A DNA stretch of 64,000 nt from JBBKWU01 sp037969035 (GCA_037969035.1 JBBKWU010000013.1:62001-126000), one strand, 5' to 3'. Shown: positions 23,238-32,263, numbered from the stretch's first letter. Numbers and translations are program-made. Notes: a model not told the origin generated them from the letters alone.

Positions 23238-23984
23238 TTACCGTGCATAAAGAACATGATAAAAATTCAGCGTTCCATTGTCACATAATACGCAAGCCTC
23301 AGCGGCTTGACGTTCGTTCCCTGTTTCAGGATCAATGAATGTTGTTTGATCCATTTCATTGGGCGTGACCGAATATTGTGTGCCGTCGTCAAACCGTGTG
23401 GCATCACCAGATTTAACGCAGTTATCGCCTGCGCCCGTATCTTCGGGTTGTGTCGCGGTATCAAAACCATCCATTTCATTGAGCTTATTGCACAGCGCGG
23501 CGGTTATATCAGGCAAGACGGCGATTAAATCAGCTTGCGGGCTTCCGTTTGAGCCAATATAGGGCGCGTGGCTGTGACCGTAAAATTCCCAGCTTTGAAC
23601 GCCGCTGACCTGTATACCGTTTGCGGGTAAGCGATAGGATGCGCCGCCGCCATTGCGGTGGAACACTTGAAAGTCACTGCTTGTATTGATATCGCCGTAA
23701 TCGGCATGCGCATCGGGGTGGGAAAAGCGGATATCTTCTTCACTGGCACCATTTTGAATGATGTATCTGACGGCGGCTTCAAGTTCTTGGCTGTATTGCT
23801 TTATTTCTGTTGCGCGGATCAGCAATGTCTCGTTATCGATATCGGCACTGCCGCCTGTGGATCTAATGGCGGCGGTGACAAGGCCGATTAAAACAATGGC
23901 AAGTAAGATAAAAAAGATAACATTGCCAGATTCACTGGCGCGATTTGTTGTGGAATGTACGGGAGCAGTGCGGCGCGTTGTCAT
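23238..23984 (-). CDS. Pilin-like single-pass protein, paralogue of the one at 31526-32263
   Basis: Residues 18-43 form one hydrophobic helix that starts with SGNVIFFILLAIVLIGLV, preceded by a short basic, polar head, as in type IV pilin-like proteins. There is no standard GFTLIE prepilin motif. The periplasmic part contains paired cysteines (in ALCNKL, DNCVKS and ACVLCDNG) and the segment ADLIAVLPDI, and ends with a strand YHVLYAR. The protein at 31526-32263 shares the VIFFIL helix, ADLIA/DLIAILP, the GxxxRF turn and the last strand, so the two are paralogues. It starts 3 bp after the carboxypeptidase stop, which implies one transcript. Function unknown; a minor pilin or pseudopilin role is a guess. 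Confidence 0.65.
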   Translation of the reverse strand: MTTRRTAPVHSTTNRASESGNVIFFILLAIVLIGLVTAAIRSTGGSADIDNETLLIRATEIKQYSQELEAAVRYIIQNGASEEDIRFSHPDAHADYGDINTSSDFQVFHRNGGGASYRLPANGIQVSGVQSWEFYGHSHAPYIGSNGSPQADLIAVLPDITAALCNKLNEMDGFDTATQPEDTGAGDNCVKSGDATRFDDGTQYSVTPNEMDQTTFIDPETGNERQAAEACVLCDNGTLNFYHVLYAR

Positions 23985-23987
23985 TGT

Positions 23988-25421
23988 CTAGTACGCTCGC
24001 GGCGAGACAGGCAGGCAATCTTTAATCAAGCGGCACGCCGCAAGAGCTTCGTTTTTCTCGTAACCGCTTAAACGGGCGCGGAATAACCAGCCTTTGGCTG
24101 TTTTTAAAGGCACAATGATGGGCACCGCTTTGGACAGTGATTCAGGTAAGTTTGCTGAGGCTGTTTTTAAGGCGTTTTCGGTTTTTACACGGCTGGTAAA
24201 GGCACCAACTTGAATCGCCCATGGCTTTATGTTGCCATCGTCCAGCGAGTGTTCATGCGCTGTATCTTGATCACGAATGGCTGAAATTGCTAACAGGCCT
24301 GTTTCTAAACGTTTGGAAACGGCAGGGTCAATATCACCTTCGCCAATCATTGAGCTAAAGGCGCCGCCTTCCATCATTGGGTTGACGCCCGCCCATTTAG
24401 GGTTGTCTTGTTCTATATCATCGGCTTGAACGCCAGAAGCAGGGGATATGGAGTTGGCAGAGGCCATAAGCGCATATTCAACAGGCTTTTTATTAGGAAG
24501 GGGGACGTCGGCAGCGGAGGTGGAAGTTGAAGTTACGTGCCGCGCATTAGAGGCGACAAGAAGCGTTTTACCAGGGCCGAGCTCTTTAAATCCTTCGTCT
24601 AGAAGCTTTTTCATGTGGTCGTTACGAGAAACGGACGTACGTCCACCAAATACAACGCCAATCAAACGGCGGTTGTTGCGCACGGCAGAGGCCGCGAGGT
24701 TAAAGCCCGAAGCATTAATATATCCTGTCTTAAGACCATCCATCCCATCGTATGTTTCCATCAAGCGGTTGTGATTGCGGTATGTTTGGCCGCGATAGGT
24801 GAATTTGCGCGTTGAGAAATAATGATAATATTGCGGATAGTGACGGATCATATATTGCGAAATCTTGGCAAAATCGCGTGCTGTGGTGATTTGATTGGGG
24901 TCATGTAAGCCTGAGGCATTCGTAAAACGTGTGTTGGATGCACCAATTTCACGCGCTTTGGATGTCATATAAGCGGCAAAGCGAGGCTCTGTCCCTTTTA
25001 TTTTTTCACCAAGCGCCACAGCAACATCGTTTGCTGATTTTGTAACAAGTGCGTAAATCGCATCTTCAACGCGGATGGTTGAGCCGGGTGGAAGGTTTAA
25101 TTTACTGGGGATCATGCTGGCCGCATGGTTTGAAATAACCACCCGATCACGCAAGCGAAGCTCACCTTTTTCGATGGCTTCGAATGCCATCATTAAGGTC
25201 ATCATCTTCACAAGTGAGGCTGGATGTAATATTTTGTCGGGATTGCTTTGGTGTAAAATGCGGCCTGTATCGGCGTCTATGACGATTGACGCATATTTCT
25301 GATTGGGCGCGGCATCGGCATAAGATATTGAACATATAGACAAAAATAGTGCGATCAGCACAGCAAGTGCCGCCTTGAAGGCACCATTGCTTCGTCTGTC
25401 CTTAATGTTTTCTATATGCAT
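23988..25421 (-). CDS. D-alanyl-D-alanine carboxypeptidase (DacA/DacF type) with C-terminal SPOR domain
   Basis: This low-molecular-weight penicillin-binding protein trims the terminal D-Ala of peptidoglycan in the periplasm. A signal peptide (residues 16-38) precedes the catalytic domain with Ser69 and Lys72 in SLVKMM, SAN at 129-131 and KTG at 231-233. After a polar linker (about 295-390) a SPOR domain begins at IQVGAFTSRVKTENAL and ends near LIKDC; SPOR domains bind denuded glycan at the division site. The 477 residues fit SPOR-tailed alphaproteobacterial enzymes. It leads a two-gene unit with a pilin-like protein. Assignment of the enzyme is safe. Confidence 0.92.
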   Translation of the reverse strand: MHIENIKDRRSNGAFKAALAVLIALFLSICSISYADAAPNQKYASIVIDADTGRILHQSNPDKILHPASLVKMMTLMMAFEAIEKGELRLRDRVVISNHAASMIPSKLNLPPGSTIRVEDAIYALVTKSANDVAVALGEKIKGTEPRFAAYMTSKAREIGASNTRFTNASGLHDPNQITTARDFAKISQYMIRHYPQYYHYFSTRKFTYRGQTYRNHNRLMETYDGMDGLKTGYINASGFNLAASAVRNNRRLIGVVFGGRTSVSRNDHMKKLLDEGFKELGPGKTLLVASNARHVTSTSTSAADVPLPNKKPVEYALMASANSISPASGVQADDIEQDNPKWAGVNPMMEGGAFSSMIGEGDIDPAVSKRLETGLLAISAIRDQDTAHEHSLDDGNIKPWAIQVGAFTSRVKTENALKTASANLPESLSKAVPIIVPLKTAKGWLFRARLSGYEKNEALAACRLIKDCLPVSPRAY

Positions 25422-25589
25422 AGACCCATAAATTATTATTTTATTCTTATGATAATGTAACGTGAATGATCAGCGTTCGCCAAGACAATCCTACATATTA
25501 TCATACGTTTTTTTTGTGATTTTGTCTATTACTCGAAGGTATAAAGCCTAAGTTTCTGATATGGCAGCCGCTATTTGTAGTTATTTGCG

Positions 25590-25663
25590 ATATTGTGCGC
25601 TGCAAAAATATTCTTGACTCTTGTGGGCAGAAAACTATAATAAATATTGTGCAGTGCAATAAT
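25590..25663 (+). promoter_or_regulatory. Phasin promoter bracketed by two TGC-rich repeats
   Basis: TTGACT at 25614-25619 and TATAAT at 25636-25641, 16 nt apart, make a strong sigma70 promoter. Two near-identical words flank it: ATATTGTGCGCTGCAAAAAT at 25590-25609 and ATATTGTGCAGTGCAATAAT at 25644-25663. TGC-rich sites of this kind are known targets of PhaR, the repressor of phasin genes. The rest of the 25422-25741 gap is AT-rich and holds the presumed promoter of the carboxypeptidase on the other strand. Confidence 0.6.
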
Positions 25664-25741
25664 TAAGTATTTCAAATGGATAAGTGATTCTTATTTGTTG
25701 TGAAATATCTAAGCCAACGAAACGAAAAAGAGGATATGGCG

Positions 25742-26335
25742 ATGCCTGAAAATGATAACATGAATGATAACGTACAAAAATTATCACAAACGCCGTCACA
25801 AAAACCTGTTGCTGCTCCTGCTGTGCCGACCAAGAAAAAGGCCGCAAGCACTCAGAAGAAAACACAGAATAAACCAAAGCGTAAAGTTACTGCGAAGACA
25901 TCAGTGAAAACTGAACCCAATAAAGTGAAGAAGACCGTAACCCCGAAGGAGGATATTATGACGACCGCGAACAAACAAATGGAACAAATGATGCAAGAAG
26001 CTGGCAACGCTCAAAAAGAAGCGTATGACACATTCATGAAGGCTGGAAACACATTCATGAAAGGCATGGAGGAAATTATGAAAGTTTCTATGTCTCAAGC
26101 ACAAAAAACAGCTGAGAAAAACTCACAAAACATGAAAAAAATCATGGCTTGCAAAACTGTGAATGAATACACAGAGCTACAGACAAAAACAGCCCAAGAA
26201 AACTACGACGAAATGATGAGCGGCATGACAAAATTGTCAGAGCTTTCCGTTAAAGTTGCCGGTGATTGCTTTGCGCCTGTAAACGATCAGTTGAACAAAA
26301 CAATCAAAAAAGCCAGCGAATCAATGGCTGCTTAA
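25742..26335 (+). CDS. Phasin with basic N-terminal tail and an internal start
   Basis: The C-terminal 125 residues form a phasin domain: Met/Gln/Lys-rich amphipathic helices with EAYDTFMKAGNTFMKGMEE and a final KVAGDCFAPVNDQLNK, as in proteins that coat polyhydroxyalkanoate granules. Ahead lies a Lys/Ala/Pro/Thr-rich tail of about 70 residues that resembles histone H1-like tails and could bind DNA, as in PhaF, though there it is at the C-terminus. GAGG lies eight bases ahead of the ATG at 25742 (an ATG at 25736 is closer). A second ATG at 25958 has a perfect AAGGAGG five bases upstream and would give the phasin domain alone. No PHA synthase is in the window. Confidence 0.8.
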   Translation: MPENDNMNDNVQKLSQTPSQKPVAAPAVPTKKKAASTQKKTQNKPKRKVTAKTSVKTEPNKVKKTVTPKEDIMTTANKQMEQMMQEAGNAQKEAYDTFMKAGNTFMKGMEEIMKVSMSQAQKTAEKNSQNMKKIMACKTVNEYTELQTKTAQENYDEMMSGMTKLSELSVKVAGDCFAPVNDQLNKTIKKASESMAA

Positions 26336-26373
26336 CGACACAAACCGGACAAATATTCGGTGATAGAGATTTA

Positions 26374-26406
26374 AACACCTGTGAGCTTTGCTTGCAGGTG
26401 TTTTTT
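26374..26406 (+). terminator. Intrinsic terminator of the phasin gene
   Basis: AACACCTG and CAGGTGTT pair perfectly around a 13-nt loop, followed by a T run, 38 bp after the stop codon. Confidence 0.85.
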
Positions 26407-26483
26407 CATTTGCGCGGCGCTTGGTTTTCTTATAAAACCGAACAATAACAACATATTTTCATAAAATTTAAGGGAGAAGACAA

Positions 26484-27896
26484 ATGGAAACCAAAAATGT
26501 CGTGATGATTGGTAACGCTGTTGTGGATTACGTTTATCCGAAGATCCCCGTGGATGGTATTGAAAACGACTTTATGTCGGCAATGCCCGATTTGTTCCCC
26601 GCTTTTGTTAAAGAGTTACCGCGCCCCGGTGATACGCTTTTTGTACTGGCCGAAATGATGGAAGAGGGTGCTGCTAAATTTTTGAAAAAGCGCGGCCTTT
26701 ATAACGCCAAAGCGGTCTTTAACAATAAATCCGCGTTAGAGCAGCTTTTTGGCGCGCATAAAAAGTATGCGGGCGGCTCAATTGCCAACACAATGGCAGC
26801 ACTCCAGCATTCCCATATTGGTGGTAAACCGCTTGTGAATGGCAAAATTGTGTCAACGCTTTCCGAAGGTGCTGATGGCGATACGTTTGAAGCTGAAATG
26901 CCAGCAGGATCAATGGCGGGCACGCGTTATGGGCAAGGGCTTGTTTGCCATGTGCTGCCAATTGGCGATGACCGCACGATGGTGACAACACCGCATGTGA
27001 CAAAACCATCAACTGATCATAATCTGGCGATCGATGTTGCTAATAACGTGATTGACGAGAACACAGACATTGTGATGTTCGAAGGATTTGTCGCGCATGA
27101 CGAAGCGCATTTCGAGGAAATTTTCGATACGATGCTGCGTGAAATTGAAGCAGCAAATATGGTGCGCCAGTGGATGATGAAACCAGCCATTCAACTTGTC
27201 CTGACCGCATCATCCCAAGGGGTGGCGGCTATGGAGTCTTATCAAAAGGCAGTCGCGCGTGCCGTCAATGTTACTGACGTCACCGTGCATTCAAACACGG
27301 GTGAACTCCGCCGTTTGATGCAGGAAGATACAGCGTGGCGTAAGCCGTTCGAGCCAGCTCTTGCGGGCATTACCAATGCGCGTGATCTTGATAAAACAAA
27401 AAAAGGTCTGACAGGCTACCGTGAGGCCAAAACACAGGCCAATATCGATGCAATCCTTGGTGCAGCGCTGCCGATGGTGTGGAAATCGTCTTATAATGTA
27501 CGGTTTGTCATGACTGATGGTGGTAACGATGCTTTTTTCGTTGATAAAAACGGTTATCAAACCTTTGCCCCGAAACCGCTTGCGAAAAAAGACATGATAG
27601 GGCGTGTTGGCGCGGGAGATGCTCAAATGGCAGGGTTCTGGGCGGCGCAAATTGCGGGCGCGGATATCAAAGATTCAATGTATAGCGGCTTTGCGTTTGC
27701 GGCAGCCTGTATCAAGCAGCATGAGGCGCGTTTGTCGCCTGATCTAAAATGGCCGAAAAACGATGCGACGGTTGCCGCTACGGGACCTGTGTCATTGCTC
27801 GGTCATCATGATGATTTGCGCGCTTCTGTCTTGAAGGTGGCGCCGCTTTTGCCTGTGGTCAGCCCTGCGACAGGCCTGAAAAATGGCCCTGCATAA
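26484..27896 (+). CDS. PfkB-family carbohydrate kinase (ribokinase-like)
   Basis: The protein belongs to the ribokinase/adenosine kinase fold. It opens with VVMIGNAVVDYV, has the substrate loop GGSIANTMAALQ and the catalytic GRVGAGDAQMAGFWAA motif that carries the anion hole and base. At 470 residues it is longer than typical family members (about 300-340); extra segments lie at about 35-80 and 290-330, and the end has a Pro/Val-rich tail. GGGAGA lies ahead of the ATG. Substrate cannot be told; adenosine- or sugar-kinase activity are options. Confidence 0.85.
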   Translation: METKNVVMIGNAVVDYVYPKIPVDGIENDFMSAMPDLFPAFVKELPRPGDTLFVLAEMMEEGAAKFLKKRGLYNAKAVFNNKSALEQLFGAHKKYAGGSIANTMAALQHSHIGGKPLVNGKIVSTLSEGADGDTFEAEMPAGSMAGTRYGQGLVCHVLPIGDDRTMVTTPHVTKPSTDHNLAIDVANNVIDENTDIVMFEGFVAHDEAHFEEIFDTMLREIEAANMVRQWMMKPAIQLVLTASSQGVAAMESYQKAVARAVNVTDVTVHSNTGELRRLMQEDTAWRKPFEPALAGITNARDLDKTKKGLTGYREAKTQANIDAILGAALPMVWKSSYNVRFVMTDGGNDAFFVDKNGYQTFAPKPLAKKDMIGRVGAGDAQMAGFWAAQIAGADIKDSMYSGFAFAAACIKQHEARLSPDLKWPKNDATVAATGPVSLLGHHDDLRASVLKVAPLLPVVSPATGLKNGPA

Positions 27897-27949
27897 ATTT
27901 TCACGATAAGGTGTTGGATTTTTTGTGCGCAGGTGTCAAAATAGATCTT

Positions 27950-28348
27950 ATGAGCACATATATTAGTACTTACATTTCTCCGCTGCTTGATGACGATGAT
28001 GGTCAGGATGACATCACGCCTGATTTTGGTGAGCCGAAAAACCCTGAAGAGCGCAAGCAAAGCGGAGTGTTGCTAAAAACGCGGCCGAAAACCAAAAAGC
28101 CAGCCATGTATAAAGTGCTGCTTTTGAACGATGATTTCACGCCGATGGAATTTGTCGTGCATATTCTGGAGCGCTTTTTTAACAAAAATAGACAAGAATC
28201 GACCGATATTATGCTTCACGTTCATCGTCGCGGCGTTGGGGTGTGCGGTATTTTCACGTTCGAGATCGCGGAAAGCAAAGTCGCGCAAGTGATGGACTTT
28301 GCCCGCGCGAATGAACAACCGCTTCAATGCACGATGGAAAAAGAATAA
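27950..28348 (+). CDS. clpS: ClpS adaptor of the N-degron pathway
   Basis: ClpS binds N-terminal Leu, Phe, Trp and Tyr of substrates and hands them to ClpAP. The core (about residues 50-132) has KVLLLNDDFTPMEFVVHIL with the substrate-binding Asn-Asp pair and the Met/Val pocket, MLHVHRRGVGVCGIF and the closing VMDFARANEQPLQCTME. The first 45 residues are acidic and unstructured, which is longer than in E. coli ClpS. The ATG at 27950 is preferred to an earlier start at 27911 that only adds unrelated residues. clpA lies 0.9 kb downstream, separated by an unrelated gene and one on the opposite strand. Confidence 0.93.
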   Translation: MSTYISTYISPLLDDDDGQDDITPDFGEPKNPEERKQSGVLLKTRPKTKKPAMYKVLLLNDDFTPMEFVVHILERFFNKNRQESTDIMLHVHRRGVGVCGIFTFEIAESKVAQVMDFARANEQPLQCTMEKE

Positions 28349-28376
28349 GAATTAAGAATAAGAGAGAATACGATCA

Positions 28377-28661
28377 ATGTATGTGATTTCCTTAAGTTAT
28401 CTGGTTGGTATCGATGTGATGGACGAGGCACGTCCAAGGCATTTGGTGTGGCTTAAAGCGCAATATGATGCGGGATTGCTTTTGGCCTCTGGTCGCAAAA
28501 CGCCTGCAACGGGCGGTGTGATTTTGGCGCGTGCGATGCCGCGTGAGAAACTTGATGCGATGTTGGCGACTGACCCGTTTGCGATCGAGAAACTTGCGAC
28601 CTACGAAATTATTGAATTTGACCCTGCCATGACTTGTCCCGAACTCGAAGGTGTCACGTAA
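28377..28661 (+). CDS. YciI family protein
   Basis: This 94-residue protein has the YCII-related ferredoxin-like dimer fold: it begins with YVISLSYLVGIDVMDEARPRH, where the conserved His and Asp of the family can be placed, and continues with GLLLASGRKTPATGG, a family loop. It ends with a short hydrophilic tail. Family members are small cytoplasmic proteins with unclear enzymatic roles. It starts 28 bp after clpS and is probably cotranscribed. Confidence 0.8.
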   Translation: MYVISLSYLVGIDVMDEARPRHLVWLKAQYDAGLLLASGRKTPATGGVILARAMPREKLDAMLATDPFAIEKLATYEIIEFDPAMTCPELEGVT

Positions 28662-28671
28662 TAAACGTGAT

Positions 28672-29115
28672 TTAGAGCCGTGGCTTATGGCTAGCAGCAA
28701 TACTTTTCATTGTTTTTACAGCGGTGAATATGCCTTTTATGCCGCGGACTTCATCTTTTGGCATTTGATCCAATAAAATTCCGGCACGGTTATAGATATC
28801 GGCATAATCCGCAATGTGTTCAGTGCTTTTTATACCTTTGCGCGTTGCCGCTTCAGCGATTTGGGACAGAAAATTATGCGGATTTTTGCCTTGTGGGTTT
28901 ACGATACCAAATCGTTCGTTGGCGACATGCAATAAATCACCAGAGTTGTAGGCTTCACCTAAAAATAGTCCAGAAAGCGCTGTACCTAATGCGCTTGTAT
29001 TCGATTTTTTGTTTATAGTAATCAGGCGCGCACAATATTGATTGATTGTACCGATGATTTCCTCGTCTGTTAGATGTGCGTATGAGGCTTTATTCTTGGT
29101 GAAATAATCGAACAT
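28672..29115 (-). CDS. Small protein of unknown function
   Basis: I do not recognise this 147-residue protein. It has no signal peptide or membrane segment. It begins MFDYFTKNKASYAHLTDEEI and appears mostly helical with a central Gly/Ala-rich stretch SALGTALSGLFLGEAYN. A few residues suggest a folded domain. It lies on the opposite strand between the yciI-like gene and clpA and splits clpS from clpA. AAACGCAAA gives little ribosome binding ahead of the ATG, but the start is at the natural frame limit. Confidence 0.6.
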   Translation of the reverse strand: MFDYFTKNKASYAHLTDEEIIGTINQYCARLITINKKSNTSALGTALSGLFLGEAYNSGDLLHVANERFGIVNPQGKNPHNFLSQIAEAATRKGIKSTEHIADYADIYNRAGILLDQMPKDEVRGIKGIFTAVKTMKSIAASHKPRL

Positions 29116-29224
29116 TTTGCGTTTCCCTGTTTTTGTTTATTTTTTCTTTATTAATTTGCCTCATTATCGAACTATATTGCTAAAAATCAAGTGATATTTA
29201 ACCAAAGGAATGGTACGATCAATC

Positions 29225-31516
29225 ATGTTGTCACGTAATCTAGAACAGACCCTTCACCGCGCTTTGCAAATTGCCAACGAGAGTAGCCACGAATACGCTA
29301 CGCTCGAGCATTTACTGTTAGCGTTAACCGATGATCAGGACGCGATGGCAGTTCTGCGCTCTTGCGGGATTTCATTGCCTGATTTGAAAGATCAATTGGC
29401 GCAATATCTGGATAGCGAATTAACTTACCTCATTAATAAAAATGCCGAAGAGGCAAAACCAACAACCGCGTTCCAGCGTGTGTTACAGCGTGCTGCGATT
29501 CATGTACAATCATCAGGCCGTGAAGAAGTTACAGGCGCCAATGTCTTGGTAGCACTGTTTTCTGAGCGCGAAAGCCACGCAGTTTACTTCCTGCAAGAAC
29601 AAGATATGACGCGGTTTGACGCGGTGAATTACATTTCTCACGGTATCGCCAAAGTGCCGGGGCAGAGCGAGCAGCAAACTCCACAAGGCACGGAAAACAG
29701 CGGCGATGAACAGCCCAAAACTGGTCGTGAGGCCTTGGATACCTATTGTGTGAATTTGAATGAAAAAGCCAAGAAGGGCGGGATTGACCCACTCATCGGT
29801 CGTGGTCCTGAAATTGACCGCACAGTGCAGATTTTATGCCGCCGTTCGAAAAATAACCCGCTTTATGTTGGTGATCCAGGTGTTGGTAAAACAGCGATTG
29901 CCGAAGGCTTGGCCAAGAAAATTGTCGAAGGCGATGTGCCTGACGTTTTAAAAGACAGCACGATTTTCTCACTGGATATGGGCTCGTTGTTGGCAGGAAC
30001 ACGCTATCGCGGTGATTTTGAAGAGCGCATGAAGGCGGTTATTCACGAAATTGAAAAAACCGATGGCTCTGTGCTGTTTATTGACGAAATTCACACCGTG
30101 ATTGGTGCGGGTGCTACATCGGGTGGAGCGATGGATGCGTCAAACCTTTTGAAACCTGCGTTGTCGAGCGGTGCAATTCGTTGTATCGGTTCCACGACCT
30201 ATAAAGAATATCGCAATCATTTTGAGAAAGATCGTGCGCTTGTGCGCCGCTTCCAAAAAATTGATGTGAAAGAGCCAAGTATTGAAGATGCGGTGAAGAT
30301 TTTGAAGGGCTTGAAGCCATATTACGAAGATCACCATAAAGTGAAATACACCAATGAAGCGCTACGTGCGGCGGTGGAGCTTTCAGCTAAATATATTGGT
30401 GATCGTAAGTTACCCGATAAGGCGATTGATATTATCGATGAGGTCGGCGCGGCACAGATGTTAGTTCCTGAGAACAAGCGTAAGAAGCTTATTAATGTGA
30501 AAGATATCGAAGATGTGATTGCTGTTATTGCGCGCATTCCATCGAAATCCGTCAGCAAGGATGATAAATCCTCGCTCAAAAATCTGGAACGTGATCTTAA
30601 GACGATGGTCTTTGATCAAGATATCGCGATTAAAACGTTGGTGGATTCGATTAAATTGTCACGCGCAGGGTTGCGCGATGCTGAAAAACCGATTGGCTCT
30701 TATTTGTTCTCTGGCCCCACTGGTGTTGGTAAAACCGAAGTCGCAAAACAGCTCGCGAGCACAATGGGAATCGATCTGAAACGTTTCGATATGTCTGAAT
30801 ATATGGAGCGTCACGCTGTGTCGCGCTTGATCGGGACACCACCTGGTTATGTAGGATTTGAACAAGGCGGTCTTTTGACGGATGCGATTGACCAAAACCC
30901 GCATTGCGTGTTGTTGCTTGATGAAATCGAAAAAGCGCACCCTGATATCTATAATCTGCTGTTGCAGGTGATGGATTACGGCAAGCTGACTGATAATAAC
31001 GGCAAAACTATTGATTTCCGCAACGTGATTTTGATCATGACGACCAATGCGGGCGCGAGTGAGCTTTCCAAGGCTCCCATGGGTTTTGAGCGTGATATGC
31101 GTATGGAGGACGACCAAGAAGAGATTAAACGCCAATTTACACCTGAGTTCCGTAACCGTTTGGATGCGATTGTACAGTTTAAGGCGCTTGGCCCTGATAC
31201 CGTCGAGAAAGTTGTCGATAAATTTGTAATCCAGCTCGAAGGACAGCTTGCTGACCGTAATGTTGTGATTGATCTTTCACCTGCTGCGCGTAAATATTTG
31301 GCGCGTAAGGGGTATGATCCTGCGATGGGCGCACGTCCGCTTGGTCGTGTGATTCAGGAAAAACTGAAGCGTCCGCTTGCTGAAGAACTATTGTTCGGCG
31401 ATCTTGAAAAAGGCGGAATGGTTTATATTGATTTGAAAGATGATGAGCTGACATTCAAATTCGAAGCCGAAAAAATATCCAAAAAACCCAAAAAACCCAA
31501 AGAGACAGTTGAATAA
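29225..31516 (+). CDS. clpA: ClpA ATPase of the ClpAP protease
   Basis: ClpA is the AAA+ unfoldase that feeds ClpP and works with ClpS. The N-terminal repeat domain (1-150) starts MLSRNLEQTL, the usual ClpA opening. Two ATPase domains follow: Walker A GDPGVGKTAIAEG with Walker B VLFIDEIHTVIGAG, and a second Walker A GPTGVGKTEVAKQ with Walker B VLLLDEIEKAHPD. The ClpP-binding loop lies between the second Walker motifs. The ATG at 29225 fits the family start; one 15 bp earlier lies directly against AAAGGA. The C-terminus is Lys/Pro-rich. ClpP itself is not in the window. Confidence 0.96.
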   Translation: MLSRNLEQTLHRALQIANESSHEYATLEHLLLALTDDQDAMAVLRSCGISLPDLKDQLAQYLDSELTYLINKNAEEAKPTTAFQRVLQRAAIHVQSSGREEVTGANVLVALFSERESHAVYFLQEQDMTRFDAVNYISHGIAKVPGQSEQQTPQGTENSGDEQPKTGREALDTYCVNLNEKAKKGGIDPLIGRGPEIDRTVQILCRRSKNNPLYVGDPGVGKTAIAEGLAKKIVEGDVPDVLKDSTIFSLDMGSLLAGTRYRGDFEERMKAVIHEIEKTDGSVLFIDEIHTVIGAGATSGGAMDASNLLKPALSSGAIRCIGSTTYKEYRNHFEKDRALVRRFQKIDVKEPSIEDAVKILKGLKPYYEDHHKVKYTNEALRAAVELSAKYIGDRKLPDKAIDIIDEVGAAQMLVPENKRKKLINVKDIEDVIAVIARIPSKSVSKDDKSSLKNLERDLKTMVFDQDIAIKTLVDSIKLSRAGLRDAEKPIGSYLFSGPTGVGKTEVAKQLASTMGIDLKRFDMSEYMERHAVSRLIGTPPGYVGFEQGGLLTDAIDQNPHCVLLLDEIEKAHPDIYNLLLQVMDYGKLTDNNGKTIDFRNVILIMTTNAGASELSKAPMGFERDMRMEDDQEEIKRQFTPEFRNRLDAIVQFKALGPDTVEKVVDKFVIQLEGQLADRNVVIDLSPAARKYLARKGYDPAMGARPLGRVIQEKLKRPLAEELLFGDLEKGGMVYIDLKDDELTFKFEAEKISKKPKKPKETVE

Positions 31517-31525
31517 ACGCTTAGA

Positions 31526-32263
31526 TTAGCGGGAGAGCAGCACTTGAAAATAGTGGTATGTGCCGCTCGGTGGTGTATTGCCGCCGCTGCCTTCGAAGCA
31601 ACCGCTTAGGGCGCCATCGCGTTCCAGCTTTATATCTCCGCCGCTGAAATCACCTGTGAAACGGGTATTACCCGAACGCCATGCGTCGCCAGCCTCAACA
31701 GGGGGCGGGGCGTTTTTAACGATAATATCCTGACGTTCATCAATAACGCGGCAAATATCACGTTTGATAAAAGGCAGGATGGCGATTAAATCTTTATAGC
31801 TGTCATCATCACAATCAGATCCGCCAGAGCCAACATCAAGCGCGCAAACGCCTTGGGCGAAAAACCATTGCCCGTAAATGTTACTGCCTGAATTAGAGCT
31901 GTCGAGCCAGTCTGTTTGTGGCTTGACGTAGCTGGTGCTGTTTGCGGCTTGGTTGAAAATTTCGCAATTATCAGGCGGGTTATTGGTGTTTACATAGCCG
32001 CTGAGATACGTACTTTCAAAGCTGATGTCTGTATCGGCGCACCCTTCGATTCGGGCACTACGCACGGCATTTTTATAGGCGGTGGCGGTTTGTACGATTT
32101 CAGAGGCGGCTAATCCTGCGACTTCGTCGGTGATGTCGGCGTTGCCTGTACGGTTGATATTGCTAACGGCAAAGCTGAGCGCAGCAAAGAGAGCCACACC
32201 TATCAAAATGAAGAATATGACGCTTCCTTGTTCACCATTGATTTTATTTTGCCGCATTGTCAT
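31526..32263 (-). CDS. Pilin-like single-pass protein, paralogue of the one at 23238-23984
   Basis: A hydrophobic helix (about residues 13-32) begins GSVIFFILIGVALFAALS, preceded by a basic, polar head MTMRQNKINGEQ, as in pilin-like proteins. The periplasmic part has at least seven cysteines (in GCADTD, NCEIF, VCALD, DCDDD, ICRVI and GCFEG) and ends with YHYFQVLLSR. The DLIAILPFI segment, the GNTRF turn and the final strand match the paralogue at 23238. Starts at 32263 or 32257 are both possible, with no clear ribosome binding site; an even longer frame to 32362 adds an unlikely head. It converges on clpA with a 9-bp gap. Function unknown. Confidence 0.6.
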   Translation of the reverse strand: MTMRQNKINGEQGSVIFFILIGVALFAALSFAVSNINRTGNADITDEVAGLAASEIVQTATAYKNAVRSARIEGCADTDISFESTYLSGYVNTNNPPDNCEIFNQAANSTSYVKPQTDWLDSSNSGSNIYGQWFFAQGVCALDVGSGGSDCDDDSYKDLIAILPFIKRDICRVIDERQDIIVKNAPPPVEAGDAWRSGNTRFTGDFSGGDIKLERDGALSGCFEGSGGNTPPSGTYHYFQVLLSR

